A stretch of 64,000 nt of DNA from Deltaproteobacteria bacterium (GCA_021815305.1 JAKAHC010000003.1:124001-188000); one strand, 5' to 3'; numbered from the stretch's first letter, positions 51,199 to 60,624 are shown. Numbers and translations: made by a program. Notes: generated by a model not told the origin, from the letters alone.

Positions 51199-53253
51199 CT
51201 AACGCTCCTTGTACATCGATCCCCGGTCCTTGTCAAGGAGAACCCCCGCATTGCGGCCGATGAGGTCGAACAGCGTGCGGTAGCGGGAAAGGTCCTGCGC
51301 CACGTCGCGCGTCCAGGGGGAGAGGCTGTAGCGATACGTCGTTCTGGAATCGTGGCCGGTGAAGAGACGCAGGGGGATCTCCACGGAAATCCCCTTGTCG
51401 TGGTACCCGTGATTGTACGGGTCCGAAAACATCGAGGTGCCCGTGGCGCTGTACCAGGCCGACAGCGTCACCCCGCGGATGAACTTCGACACCTCGACCC
51501 GCACGCCCCGGTCGCCGGCGAGGAACCGGCCCGCCTTCACGTCGATCGACGCGTCGACCCCGGGCAGGTTCAACCGCCCCAGGAGCAGGGCCGTGCGGAA
51601 ATCGTCGTTGGTGCGGAACCCGAACGTCTCGTTCGGAGCGCGCTTGCGGACGAAGCAGCCCGAGGCGCCGGCGAGCACCCGGCCGTTCCACAGGGGGAGG
51701 GCGGCTTCCGCGTCGATGCCGGTGAACATCGTCTCGAGCATGCCGGCTTCCGCGCGAAAGTAGACCGGATCGCGCGTGGCGACGGTCTGGTCGAAGAGGA
51801 GGCGGCTCAAGGCGACCTTGTCCTTCTCGTACTCCGCGAGGTCGCTGCGGATGGGGATGGAGAGCGGCTGGTTGGCCGTGGAGACCGTGTTCAGCGGGTA
51901 GGCTTCCGCGCCGAGGACCGCGGCGCCGCCGACCCACGGATAGGCGAAAAGGGTTGCGGAGAGGCCCGCGCGGTATTTGAAGTAGCCCGACGGGTCGTTG
52001 AGGAACGTCTCGACCGACGGCTTGAGGGCGTAATCGAACCAGCGGCGGTGGGTCGTCCGCCGGATCGGAGGGTCGAAATCCCCGGTGCGGAACCCCTCGC
52101 GATCGAGAAGGGTGCCCGGGGTCGGCGATCCTTTCCGGATGCCGGACCGCGCGGGATTGGGAGCGGTGACCTCGGCGACGGGGATGCCGTTCTCCCGGAA
52201 CTGGATCCGGAGGTATTCGATGTCGGGCGGCACGATGGGGGCGATCGTCCGCAGAAGGACCTCCGCGGCGCGGGGGGTGAAAAAGTACCGGTCGTTCTGC
52301 ACGTCGATCCGGAGGGAGAGGCCGTCGGTCGCGACGCCGATGTCGCTGAAGCCCTCCTCCGCGAGGGCGAAGGCGATCCGGTCGGCGAGAGGTTCGCGGG
52401 CGGCTTCCGGGCTCTCCAGGTACGGGGCGTCGTAGATCGGAACCAGCGCACGTCCGATATCGAAGGCGACGGAGGCCGATACGGCGAACTCCTCCCCCCG
52501 CTGCCAGCTCGCGTCCACTTCGAGCCAGGAAAGCGGCCGGATGCGGGCGCCGAAATTCAGATGAGAGGGGACGGGGTTTCGAAAATATTTCTTCTGCGCC
52601 GGGTCGCTCGTCTGCCGGTCGTAGCGGATGGGGCTGTATTCCGCCATCAGGGCGAGCCACCGGTTCGGGGCGAACTGGACTCCGCCGAAGGGGAGGGCCT
52701 CGCGGGCCCATTGGGCGGGGTTGGTGAACATCTCGACCTTGAACCCTTCTCCCAGCGCGGGGAGGGGCGTTTTCCCGAGACGGCCGTTGCCGAAACCCAG
52801 CGAGAAGTCGAACGGGTAGATCTGCTTGCCGGCGACGATCGCCTGGGAAGCGTAGAGGCGCGTTCCGTGCGGGTCGGAGATCGCAACGGCGAGGGCGGGA
52901 AGATATTTCCCCTCGTGGAGGAATTGGAACTTGGCGTCGAACGCCTTGTCCTTGTCGTCGCCGTATCCCGGGGCACCCCCGGGGACACCGAGGATCTGGG
53001 TGACGCGGCCGTTGATTTCGAGGCGGTCGAACAGGCCGACGGTACCGTAGTAGTAGCGGTACGGGTGGTCCTGCGTGACGCCGAGGCGGTACCGGTTCTC
53101 CTTCATCACGCGGGCGGTGGGCGTTTCCATGAGGCCGGTGACGCCGAAGTTGTTGGGGCCCGTGAACGGTTCGTCGCCGGCGCGCGCGGGGGCGGCGGCT
53201 GCGGAAAGGAGGGCGGCGAGGAGGAAGAAGATGACGGAAGCCCGGGCGATCAC
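51199..53253 (-). CDS. YjbH/GfcD-type outer-membrane protein
   Basis: GTG at 53251-53253 overlaps the upstream stop; 684 residues. After a signal peptide (ending PARA) comes FTGPNNFGVTGLMETPTARV, the YjbH-family start. RLGVTQDHPYRYYYGTVGLF and a long beta-strand region follow, then HDKGISVEIPLRLFTGHDSR near the end. YjbH/GfcD proteins form large barrels needed for capsule or exopolysaccharide secretion. It is the partner of the GfcC-like protein encoded just upstream. Confidence 0.88.
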   Translation of the reverse strand: MIARASVIFFLLAALLSAAAAPARAGDEPFTGPNNFGVTGLMETPTARVMKENRYRLGVTQDHPYRYYYGTVGLFDRLEINGRVTQILGVPGGAPGYGDDKDKAFDAKFQFLHEGKYLPALAVAISDPHGTRLYASQAIVAGKQIYPFDFSLGFGNGRLGKTPLPALGEGFKVEMFTNPAQWAREALPFGGVQFAPNRWLALMAEYSPIRYDRQTSDPAQKKYFRNPVPSHLNFGARIRPLSWLEVDASWQRGEEFAVSASVAFDIGRALVPIYDAPYLESPEAAREPLADRIAFALAEEGFSDIGVATDGLSLRIDVQNDRYFFTPRAAEVLLRTIAPIVPPDIEYLRIQFRENGIPVAEVTAPNPARSGIRKGSPTPGTLLDREGFRTGDFDPPIRRTTHRRWFDYALKPSVETFLNDPSGYFKYRAGLSATLFAYPWVGGAAVLGAEAYPLNTVSTANQPLSIPIRSDLAEYEKDKVALSRLLFDQTVATRDPVYFRAEAGMLETMFTGIDAEAALPLWNGRVLAGASGCFVRKRAPNETFGFRTNDDFRTALLLGRLNLPGVDASIDVKAGRFLAGDRGVRVEVSKFIRGVTLSAWYSATGTSMFSDPYNHGYHDKGISVEIPLRLFTGHDSRTTYRYSLSPWTRDVAQDLSRYRTLFDLIGRNAGVLLDKDRGSMYKER

Positions 53254-54110
53254 GGGATTTCCGGGACCGTGCCGGTGATTTCGGCGATCCGCAGGAGGAG
53301 GGCATGAAGGCGTTTCACGGAGCCGGCCCGGCTGCCGGGGGCGGGTTTGCGCGGGACGAAGATCGTGTCTCCGGGGGCGATCTTGGGACCGCTGCCGGTG
53401 AGGAAGGGGATTTCCCACCGGGAGGCCGCATGGTCCCACACGATGACGCCGCGGTTCCACAAGGTGACGGTGCCGTCGGGCCGCAGCAGGTAAAGATGAC
53501 CCATGTCCGCGCGTTCCGCCGGTCCCCCGGCCCGGCGCACGTACTCTTTTGCGCCCGCCCCTTCGGTGAACGGGAGGGCGGTCGCGGGCGTGCGGACCGC
53601 GCCGTTCACGATGACGGTGTCCCGTTTCGAGGGGATGCGCAGCGTGTCGCCGTCGGAAAGGGGAAGGTCCTGCGGGCTCCCCTTGAGCAGGCGGGGATGG
53701 GAGAGTGGAGCGGGGATGCGGCCCAGCGGGGGCAGCGCGCGAATGCCGTCGAGAAGGCGGCGCCATGCGTCCCGGCCTCCCGGGCGCTCCGCCCGGGTGT
53801 TCTCCAGGCGTTCGAGGAGGTCCCTCAGTTCGATCCGCTGGGCCTCCTTTTCCGGTTCCCTGACAAGGTATGCTCCGCGCAGGTTCGCGTTGCCGGTGTA
53901 CCCGCCCGCGGCAAGGATCAAGGTGGAGAGCGTGGCGTCGTGCGGCAGCGTGTAGCTCCCCGGCCGGCGGGCCTCCCCCTCGACGGAGACGGTGACCGGC
54001 CTCGGCCCCCCGATGGCGCCGGCCTGCGTGGGGAATGCGGCGGCGAGGAGGAGAAAGGCAAGGGAGGCGGGAAACCGGTTCGCGCGGAATTTCCGAAACA
54101 CGAAAATCAT
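53250..54110 (-). CDS. GfcC/YjbG-type capsule biosynthesis protein
   Basis: ATG 54108-54110 gives 286 residues with a signal peptide ending TQAGA. VTVSVEGEARRPGSYTLPHD is an SLBB-like first domain, and SDGDTLRIPSKRDTVIVNGA with later GDTIFVPRKPAP is a second. Group 4 capsule GfcC has this two-domain periplasmic form. It opens a minus-strand operon GfcC, YjbH, GfcA-like, small protein, and is divergent from ugd with the E2 palindrome between. Confidence 0.85.
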   Translation of the reverse strand: MIFVFRKFRANRFPASLAFLLLAAAFPTQAGAIGGPRPVTVSVEGEARRPGSYTLPHDATLSTLILAAGGYTGNANLRGAYLVREPEKEAQRIELRDLLERLENTRAERPGGRDAWRRLLDGIRALPPLGRIPAPLSHPRLLKGSPQDLPLSDGDTLRIPSKRDTVIVNGAVRTPATALPFTEGAGAKEYVRRAGGPAERADMGHLYLLRPDGTVTLWNRGVIVWDHAASRWEIPFLTGSGPKIAPGDTIFVPRKPAPGSRAGSVKRLHALLLRIAEITGTVPEIP

Positions 54111-54123
54111 GTGCGCCAGTATC

Positions 54124-54232
54124 CTATAAAAGGGGACGTAGCTACAATTCTTCGCTCTCACGAAAGGCCTAACCGCGGGTTTGCGGAAAATATTCCTGAC
54201 GAGAAGAATTGTAGCTACGTCCCCTTTTATAG
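54124..54232. repeat. Palindromic repeat pair, 30-bp perfect arms, A variant
   Basis: Arms 54124-54153 and 54203-54232 are perfect reverse complements around 49 bp. Cores (54132-54146 and 54210-54224) are both gtagctac. The outer ends ctat/atag and inner ends ttc/gaa match within the pair but differ from other pairs. It lies between the divergent gfcC-like and ugd genes. Confidence 0.95.
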
Positions 54233-54306
54233 CTCATTTGTGGGCGCGGGGGGTTTTAAGGTATCCTCAATCGGTTGTAACACGTCGGATTACGTGAGGT
54301 TGTGGG

Positions 54307-55662
54307 ATGAACGTGGCGATCGTGGGAACGGGGTATGTGGGGCTGGTGACCGGGGTGTGCCTCGCGGAGCGCGGCAACGACGTGCATTGTGTCGACACGA
54401 ATCCGATGGTCCTCGAGAAGCTCAGCGGCGGGCAGGTGACGATCTACGAGCCGGGTCTGGAGGACATCTACCTTCGCAACCTGAAAAAAGGGCGCATCGC
54501 GTTCTCCGGCGACCTGGAGAAGGCCATACTGCCGGCGGAGGTCATCTTCCTGTGCCTCCCGACGCCGCCGGGGGAGGACGGCTCGGCGGACCTGAAATAC
54601 ATCCTCCATGTGGCCGACGGCATGGGGAAGATCTTCGCCCGTCACCCGGAGGCGGGGTACAAGGTGGTGGTCGACAAGTCCACCGTGCCCGTGGGGACGA
54701 GCGAGAAAGTGCGGGGGGCGATCCACAAGCACGCGGGGGCGTCGCTCGAATTCGACGTGGTGTCCAACCCGGAGTTCCTGCGGGAGGGATTCGCGGTGGA
54801 GGACTTCCTGCGGCCCGAGCGCGTGGTGATCGGGTCGGTCAGCGAGCGGGCGATCGTGGCCCTCAAGGACCTGTACGAGCCGTTCCTGCAGCCGGGCAGC
54901 AAGGTCATCGTGATGGACGAGAAAAGCGCCGAGGTGACCAAGTATGCGGCAAACGCCTTCCTCGCGCTGAAGATCTCCTACATGAACGACCTGGCGAACT
55001 TCTGCGACGCGGTGGGGGCGGACATCGACCGGATACGGGACGGGATCGGGTCGGATTCGCGGATCGGGCCGAAGTTCCTCTTCCCCGGGCTGGGGTACGG
55101 CGGGTCGTGCCTGCCCAAGGACGTGAAGGCACTGCTCAAGTGCGCGAACGACGCGGGGGCGCCGCTGGCGGTCCTGACGGCGGTTGAGACCATCAACCAG
55201 GAGCAGCGCAAGCGCTTCTTCCTGAAAATGGAGCGTCATTTCGGAGGGGAGCTGGCCGGGAAGCGGTTCGCCGTGTGGGGAATCGCCTTCAAGCCAAACA
55301 CCGACGACACGCGGGAGGCGCCGGTCTTCCACATCATCGACGAACTGCTCAAGGCCAGGGCATCGGTGGCGGCGTACGATCCGGAAGCGACCGGGGGGGC
55401 TCGGAACCGTTACGGAGACCGGGTCGAATACGCCGTGTCGTCCTACGGGGCGCTGCAGGGGGCGGACGCGTTGGTGATCGCCACGGAGTGGAGCGAGTTC
55501 CGCAAACCCGACTTCGGGCTGATGAAGACCCTGATGCGGCAGCCGGTCCTCTTCGACGGGCGCAACATCTACGATCCGCGGAAGATGCGGGAACTCGGGT
55601 TCCTGTACCACTCTATCGGCCGGAAGGCGAACGAGGCGCACCCCTTGCAAACAGGGACGTAG
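54307..55662 (+). CDS. ugd: UDP-glucose 6-dehydrogenase
   Basis: A 451-residue enzyme. VGTGYVGLVTGVCLAERG binds NAD, FLCLPTPPGEDGSADL and KSTVPVGTS follow, and the catalytic Cys is in GYGGSCLPKDVKAL. FAVWGIAFKPNTDDTREAP is the C-terminal domain signature. It oxidises UDP-glucose to UDP-glucuronate, the substrate of the UDP-xylose synthase at 5.8 kb. Its last codons and stop (GGG ACG TAG) are supplied by a dispersed repeat core, so the C-terminus QTGT is probably not ancestral. Confidence 0.95.
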   Translation: MNVAIVGTGYVGLVTGVCLAERGNDVHCVDTNPMVLEKLSGGQVTIYEPGLEDIYLRNLKKGRIAFSGDLEKAILPAEVIFLCLPTPPGEDGSADLKYILHVADGMGKIFARHPEAGYKVVVDKSTVPVGTSEKVRGAIHKHAGASLEFDVVSNPEFLREGFAVEDFLRPERVVIGSVSERAIVALKDLYEPFLQPGSKVIVMDEKSAEVTKYAANAFLALKISYMNDLANFCDAVGADIDRIRDGIGSDSRIGPKFLFPGLGYGGSCLPKDVKALLKCANDAGAPLAVLTAVETINQEQRKRFFLKMERHFGGELAGKRFAVWGIAFKPNTDDTREAPVFHIIDELLKARASVAAYDPEATGGARNRYGDRVEYAVSSYGALQGADALVIATEWSEFRKPDFGLMKTLMRQPVLFDGRNIYDPRKMRELGFLYHSIGRKANEAHPLQTGT

Positions 55663-55829
55663 CTACAATTCTTGCGGCAAGAAGTCAATCCGTATCGTAG
55701 TCGCGACTTCCATCGGTGAGGGGAATAGAGGAAGGGGCGTCGCCGGACCGTCGTGTTCGGCCGATGTGATGTGTCGAGGGGGAGTAACATGTCCGATCCG
55801 GTGTTTCGACGTTTTGTAGCTACGTCCCC
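55653..55829. repeat. Two facing repeat cores, A variant, wide spacing
   Basis: A slightly degenerate + core (55653-55667, first G replaced by A) contains the ugd stop codon. A - core (55815-55829) lies 25 bp before rmlA. The 147 bp between shows no gene. The arms do not match beyond the core, unlike the tight palindromes. Confidence 0.85.
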
Positions 55830-55853
55830 TTTTGTGAGAGCGGAGGAGGGGAG

Positions 55854-56918
55854 ATGAAGGGATTGGTCCTGAGCGGGGGGAAGGGGACGCGGCTGCGCCC
55901 GATCACCTTCACCAGCGCCAAGCAGCTCCTGCCGATCGCCAACAAGCCGGTCCTGTTCTTCTGCCTGGAACAGCTCGCGGCCGCGGGGGTGACCGACGTG
56001 GGGATCGTCGTCGGGGACACGGAAGCCGAGATCCGGGGGGCGATCGGGGACGGGGGCGCCTTCGGCATCCAGGCCACGTATATCCGCCAGGACGTGCCCG
56101 GGGGACTCGCCCACGCGGTAAAGGTTTCGGAAAGTTTTCTGAAGGATGCCCCCTTCATCATGGTGCTCGGGGACAACCTGCTGCGCGACGGAGTGACCTC
56201 TATCGTCGAAGAGTTCCGCGCCGACCCGTGCAACTGCCAAATCCTCCTCACGCGGGTGAAGAACCCCAACCAGTTTGGCGTGGCGGAGCTGCGGGACGGG
56301 AAAGTGGTGCGCCTCGTGGAGAAGCCGAAGGAATTCATCTCCGACCTGGCGCTGGTGGGTGTGTACCTCTTTGACAGAAACATCTTCAAGGCGGTGAATG
56401 CGATCCGGCCGTCGGGACGCGGGGAGCTGGAGATCACGGACGCGATCCAGTGGCTTTTGACCGGCGGGTACGCGGTCCGGCCGCACCTGGTGACGGGGTG
56501 GTGGAAGGACACGGGAAAGCTCGAGGACATCCTGGAGGCGAACCGGATGGTGCTGGACGGGATCGAGGAGCGGATCGTCGGGCGGATCGACACGGGGAGC
56601 CGGGTGGAATTCAAGGTGGCGCTCGAGGACGGCGTCGTGATCGAGAACAGCGTGGTCCGGGGGCCTGCGGCCATCGGGGCCGGGACGCGGATCGTCAACT
56701 CGTACGTGGGGCCCTTCACCGCGATCGCGGGGGGCTGCACAATCGCCAACGTCGAGGTCGAGCACAGCATCATCCTGGAGGGGTGTACGATCGATGGAGC
56801 GGGGTCCCGGATCATCGACTCCCTTGTCGGGCGGAACGTAGTCATCCGGAAGGGGGACGGCCAGCCGCGGGCCTACCACTTCATGCTGGGCGACTACTCC
56901 GGCATCACCCTCCCCTGA
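55854..56918 (+). CDS. Sugar-1-phosphate nucleotidylyltransferase, long RmlA type
   Basis: A 354-residue protein. LVLSGGKGTRLRPITFTSAK is the nucleotidyltransferase start, with KQLLPIANKPVLF, VLGDNLLRDG and WKDTGKLEDILEANRM. A C-terminal ~110-residue left-handed beta helix distinguishes it from short RmlA. Such long forms make dTDP-glucose from glucose-1-phosphate and may use other sugar phosphates. Next come RmlC- and RmlB-like genes, so dTDP-4-keto-6-deoxy sugars are the expected output. Confidence 0.88.
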   Translation: MKGLVLSGGKGTRLRPITFTSAKQLLPIANKPVLFFCLEQLAAAGVTDVGIVVGDTEAEIRGAIGDGGAFGIQATYIRQDVPGGLAHAVKVSESFLKDAPFIMVLGDNLLRDGVTSIVEEFRADPCNCQILLTRVKNPNQFGVAELRDGKVVRLVEKPKEFISDLALVGVYLFDRNIFKAVNAIRPSGRGELEITDAIQWLLTGGYAVRPHLVTGWWKDTGKLEDILEANRMVLDGIEERIVGRIDTGSRVEFKVALEDGVVIENSVVRGPAAIGAGTRIVNSYVGPFTAIAGGCTIANVEVEHSIILEGCTIDGAGSRIIDSLVGRNVVIRKGDGQPRAYHFMLGDYSGITLP

Positions 56919-56927
56919 CTAACAATA

Positions 56928-57028
56928 GGGGACGTAGCTACAAATCTTTTTCGAATGGCGTCGGTGTTAGGATTTCAAGTAATCGCTTGATGTACTTACC
57001 GAAGGGAAAGAATTGTAGCAACGTCCCC
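56928..57028. repeat. Mixed repeat pair (A core facing T core)
   Basis: An A-variant core (56928-56942) begins 9 bp after the rmlA stop. A facing T-variant core (57014-57028) ends 17 bp before rmlC. This is the only facing pair whose variant bases differ, and its arms do not pair beyond the core. Confidence 0.9.
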
Positions 57029-57045
57029 TTTTATGGGAGGGTGAG

Positions 57046-57501
57046 ATGATCGACGGCGTGATGGTGAAACAGTTGAAAGTCATCCCGGACGAGCGGGGGC
57101 GGCTGATGGAGATCCTGCGTGAGGACGACGAGATCTACATGCGCTTCGGGCAGGTTTACCTGACCACCGGATATCCAGGCGTCGTCAAGGCGTGGCACTA
57201 TCACAAGGTGCAGTACGACCATTTCTGCGTGGTCAAGGGGATGATGAAGGTCGTCCTCTACGATTCCCGGGAGGGGTCGAAAACACGGGGCGAGGTCAAC
57301 GAGTTCTTTCTCGGCGAGCACCGGACCGTCGTGCTGCGGATTCCCCCCCTCGTCTACCACGGGTTCAAGACGATCGGCACGGAGGAGGCGCTGCTGGTCA
57401 ATATCTCCACGCAGACCTACAAATACGACGCGCCCGACGAGTTCCGGCTTCCGCCGCACGGGAGCGACATCCCTTACGACTGGGCGAGGAAAGACGGATG
57501 A
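57046..57501 (+). CDS. dTDP-4-dehydrorhamnose 3,5-epimerase-like cupin
   Basis: A 151-residue RmlC-family cupin. ERGRLMEILREDDEIYMRFG, VVKAWHYHKVQYDHFCVVKG (conserved His and Asp), IPPLVYHGFKTI and DAPDEFRLPPH match. At 151 residues it is shorter than classical RmlC (~180), like a group found with long RmlA enzymes. It overlaps rmlB by 4 bp (ATGA). No RmlD is adjacent. Confidence 0.85.
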   Translation: MIDGVMVKQLKVIPDERGRLMEILREDDEIYMRFGQVYLTTGYPGVVKAWHYHKVQYDHFCVVKGMMKVVLYDSREGSKTRGEVNEFFLGEHRTVVLRIPPLVYHGFKTIGTEEALLVNISTQTYKYDAPDEFRLPPHGSDIPYDWARKDG

Positions 57502-58553
57502 CCGGGGAGGCAGGCGCGATGGGTGCCGACGGTCTGAAGCTGCTGGTCGCCGGAGGGGCCGGTTTCATCGGCTCGAACTTCATCCGCCATATTCTGAAGA
57601 GCCGGCCCGCATGGCAGGTCGTCAACGTGGACAAGCTCACCTATGCAGGAAACCTCGCGAACCTCAAGGAGGTCTCGGAAGACCCGAGGTACCGGTTTCA
57701 TCGGGCGGACATCTGCGACGCGGAAGCCATCGCGGGGATCTTCTCGAAGGAGAAGCCCGACGCGGTGGTCAATTTCGCGGCGGAGACGCACGTGGACCGC
57801 AGCATCGACGACCCCGGGCTGTTCCTGCGGACCAACATCCTTGGGACGCAGGTGCTGCTGGACGCGGCGCGCAGGAGCGGCGTAAGCCGGTACCTCCAGA
57901 TCTCCACCGACGAGGTGTACGGGTCGCTGGGACCGGCGGGGAAATTCTCCGAGGATTCGCCGCTCAAACCCAACTCGCCGTACGCCGCCAGCAAGACCTC
58001 GGCCGATCTGTTGGCCCGCGCCTACTTCAAGACCTATGGCTTGCCGGTGCTCATCACCCGCTGCTCCAACAATTACGGGCCGTACCAGTTTCCGGAGAAG
58101 ATCATCCCGTTCTTCGTGACGCTGCTCCGCGAAGGGAAGGCCGTCCCGGTATACGGGGACGGGAAGAACGTGCGGGACTGGATCCACGTGGACGACCACT
58201 CGCGGGCGGTGGAGGCCGTGCTGCTGCGCGGCAGGCCCGGGGAAGTCTACAACGTGGGCGGCGGAAACGAGAGGACGAACATCGAGATCACGAAGATGCT
58301 CCTTTCCGCGATGGGAAAAGACACCTCGCACATGAAATTTGTCCCCGACCGGCCCGGCCACGACCGCCGGTACGCCATCGACGACACGCGGATCCGCACT
58401 GAGCTTTGCGTTGCGCCGCAGGTCCCCTTCGAGCGGGGGCTGGCCGACACGGTCCGCTGGTACCTTTCCAACGAGCCGTGGTGGCGGGCCGTCCAGTCCG
58501 GAGAGTATCAGTCCTTCTACGACCGCTGGTACGTGCGGAAGGCGCGCGCGTAA
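57498..58553 (+). CDS. rfbB: dTDP-glucose 4,6-dehydratase
   Basis: ATG 57498 overlaps the RmlC stop; 351 residues. [57 protein letters not shown] (catalytic Asp-Glu), SPYAASKTSADLL (Tyr-Lys), TRCSNNYGPYQFPEKIIP and DWIHVDDHSRAVEAVLL are the full RmlB series. It forms dTDP-4-keto-6-deoxyglucose, the precursor of dTDP-rhamnose and related sugars. Confidence 0.95.
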   Translation: MTGEAGAMGADGLKLLVAGGAGFIGSNFIRHILKSRPAWQVVNVDKLTYAGNLANLKEVSEDPRYRFHRADICDAEAIAGIFSKEKPDAVVNFAAETHVDRSIDDPGLFLRTNILGTQVLLDAARRSGVSRYLQISTDEVYGSLGPAGKFSEDSPLKPNSPYAASKTSADLLARAYFKTYGLPVLITRCSNNYGPYQFPEKIIPFFVTLLREGKAVPVYGDGKNVRDWIHVDDHSRAVEAVLLRGRPGEVYNVGGGNERTNIEITKMLLSAMGKDTSHMKFVPDRPGHDRRYAIDDTRIRTELCVAPQVPFERGLADTVRWYLSNEPWWRAVQSGEYQSFYDRWYVRKARA

Positions 58554-58687
58554 GAGGACGTACGCCACACGAAAACCAGTCCGTTCCCCGGAACGTTACA
58601 GAGTGAATCATCGTTCATTCTTGAAATTGGCATGCGTTTCCGATAGGTTGTTACGTCTGAACCATTGACTCCCCTGGGAGGTGCGGT

Positions 58688-59440
58688 GTGAAGATCCTGG
58701 TGGCCATCAAGCCGGTGCCCAATCCCGACGAGAAGGTGAAGATCAAGGGGGACGGCAGCGGGATCGTTCTGGACAACATCAAGATGGTGGTGAACCCGTT
58801 CTGCGAGATCGCGGTGGAGGAAGCGCTGCGGATCAAGGAGAAGCAGGGCGGCGAGGTCGTGGTGATGATGGTGGGCCCGAAAGTCGGGGAGCAGCAGGTG
58901 CGCACCGCACTGGCGATGGGCGCGGATCGCGCCGTGCTGGTGGAAGCGGGGACCGACCTCGATTCGCTCGCGGTGGCCAAGGTGCTGGCGAAGGTCGTGG
59001 AAAGCGAGAAGCCCGACATGGTGCTGATGGGGAAGCAGGCGGTGGACGACGACAACAACCAGGTGGGGCAGATCCTCGCGGCGGTGCTGGGATGGCCGCA
59101 GGCGACCTTCGCGTCGAAGGTGGAGTTCCTGGCGGACAACAGGAAGGCGAATGTGACGCGCGAAGTGGACGGCGGCCTCGAGACGATCGAGGTTACGCTT
59201 CCGGCGGTGGTCACAACGGATCTTCGGTTGAACGAGCCCCGGTATGCGTCGCTTCCCGGGATCATGAAGGCGAAGAAGAAGGAAGTGAAGGTGTTGGAGC
59301 TGTCCTCCCTGGGCGTGGACACGGCTCCGAGGGTGAAGGTGCTCGGTTACGCCCCTCCGAAGCAGCGCGCCGGTGGAGGACGCGTGGCGAGCGTGCAGGA
59401 GTTGGTGGAGAAGCTGAAAAACGAGGCCAAGGTTCTCTAA
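58688..59440 (+). CDS. etfB: Electron transfer flavoprotein beta subunit
   Basis: GTG 58688 after GGGAGGTG; 250 residues. KILVAIKPVPNPDEKVKI, MVVNPFCEIAVEEALRIKE, RTALAMGADRAVLVE, VLMGKQAVDDDNNQVGQIL and PAVVTTDLRLNEPRYASLPG are hallmark EtfB segments. With EtfA it carries electrons from acyl-CoA or other dehydrogenases to the quinone pool. The pair is unrelated in function to the sugar genes around it and looks like chromosomal background. The 58554-58687 gap shows no gene. Confidence 0.95.
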   Translation: MKILVAIKPVPNPDEKVKIKGDGSGIVLDNIKMVVNPFCEIAVEEALRIKEKQGGEVVVMMVGPKVGEQQVRTALAMGADRAVLVEAGTDLDSLAVAKVLAKVVESEKPDMVLMGKQAVDDDNNQVGQILAAVLGWPQATFASKVEFLADNRKANVTREVDGGLETIEVTLPAVVTTDLRLNEPRYASLPGIMKAKKKEVKVLELSSLGVDTAPRVKVLGYAPPKQRAGGGRVASVQELVEKLKNEAKVL

Positions 59441-59445
59441 CAATA

Positions 59446-59509
59446 GGGGACGTAGCTACAAAATTCCTTCACGCAACTTTTTCGCGGAGAATTTTGTAGC
59501 TACGTCCCC
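59446..59509. repeat. Palindromic repeat pair, 21-bp perfect arms, A variant
   Basis: Arms 59446-59466 and 59489-59509 pair perfectly around 22 bp. The element begins 5 bp after the etfB stop and ends before the GGGAGGAG site of etfA, so it fills the whole gap between two genes that must be co-expressed. Confidence 0.95.
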
Positions 59510-59533
59510 ATTTGATGCATCGGGAGGAGAAAG

Positions 59534-60508
59534 ATGGCGGACATTCTGGTAGTCGTCGAGCACCAGGAAGGGGCGTTCCGGAAGAACACGCTGTCGGCGG
59601 TGACGGCGGCGAAGGCGCTGTCGGAATTTCTCGGCGGTGCGGTGGACGCGCTGGTACTCGGCGACGGCGTGGCGGCCGTGGCGGACCTGGTGGCCGGCAG
59701 CGGCGTGCGGAAGGTGTTGCTGGGTGAAGGGGCGGTGTTCGGGAAATACCTGGCCGTGACCTACGCCCAGGCGGTGGCGCACCTTGTGAAGGGAAAAGGG
59801 TACGCCGCGGTGTTCGCCCCCGCGTCGACCTTCGGGAAGGATTTCATGCCGAGGCTGTCGGGCCTCCTGGATGCCCCGTTGGCAAGCGATATCGTGGGCC
59901 TGGAGAAAGACGGAGACGTCGTCCGGGTGAAGCGGCCGATGTACGCCGGGAACGCGGTCGGCACGGTGGAGCTGCACGGAAGCCCGCTGCTGATCACGGT
60001 GCGGCAGACCGCATTCGACCCCGCTCCGATGGGCGGTGCGAAAGTCCCGGTGGAGAAGGTGGCGGTGAGCGCGGACGGCGGCGGGACGGCTTTCGTGTCG
60101 CGCCAGGAGACCAGGTCGGAGCGGCCGGAACTGACGGAGGCGAAGGTGGTGGTCTCGGCGGGCCGCGGGATCAAGGCGCCGGAGAACTTCAGGATGGTGG
60201 AGGAGCTTGCCGACGAACTGAAGGCGGCGATCGGGGCCTCCCGGGCGGCGGTGGACGCGGGGTGGGCTCCCAACGACTGGCAGGTGGGGCAGACGGGGAA
60301 GATCGTCGCGCCGGAGCTCTACATCGCGCTGGGGATCTCGGGGGCGATTCAGCATCTGGCGGGAATGAAGGACTCCAAGGTGATCGTGGCGATCAACAAG
60401 GACGAGGAGGCGCCGATCTTCCAGGTGGCCGACTACGGGCTGGTGGGGGATCTCTTCAAGGCGGTGCCGGAGCTGATCGCGGAATTAAAGAAGTTGAAAA
60501 GCGCTTAA
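59534..60508 (+). CDS. etfA: Electron transfer flavoprotein alpha subunit
   Basis: A 324-residue protein beginning [20 protein letters not shown]. The C-terminal FAD domain has [60 protein letters not shown] and [20 protein letters not shown], the EtfA signature. It is expressed with etfB across the palindrome and ends before a strong terminator. Confidence 0.95.
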   Translation: MADILVVVEHQEGAFRKNTLSAVTAAKALSEFLGGAVDALVLGDGVAAVADLVAGSGVRKVLLGEGAVFGKYLAVTYAQAVAHLVKGKGYAAVFAPASTFGKDFMPRLSGLLDAPLASDIVGLEKDGDVVRVKRPMYAGNAVGTVELHGSPLLITVRQTAFDPAPMGGAKVPVEKVAVSADGGGTAFVSRQETRSERPELTEAKVVVSAGRGIKAPENFRMVEELADELKAAIGASRAAVDAGWAPNDWQVGQTGKIVAPELYIALGISGAIQHLAGMKDSKVIVAINKDEEAPIFQVADYGLVGDLFKAVPELIAELKKLKSA

Positions 60509-60533
60509 GTATTCTATAGATATATAGTGTATA

Positions 60534-60575
60534 CGCCCGCCCGGGCCGGGTCGCTCCGCCTGCGCGGGCGTTTTT
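60534..60575 (+). terminator. Intrinsic terminator of etfBA
   Basis: CGCCCGC (60534-60540) pairs with GCGGGCG (60564-60570) and is followed by TTTTT. It lies 25 bp after the etfA stop and separates etfBA from the sugar dehydrogenase gene. Confidence 0.85.
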
Positions 60576-60624
60576 CTTCAGGAACCTTTTTGTGCAACCC
60601 ATGGGAGCGGGAGGGGAAGAAGAC

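Noticed and set aside
49295-53305. Long alternative frames over the YjbH-like and DUF3187 genes on both strands
   Set aside because: The chosen frames carry signal peptides and barrel motifs; the alternatives are Arg/Pro/Ser-rich with no pattern.
58554-58687. gaggacgtacgccacacg after rmlB as a degenerate repeat core
   Set aside because: It resembles the core only over about ten bases and has no partner; too weak to list.
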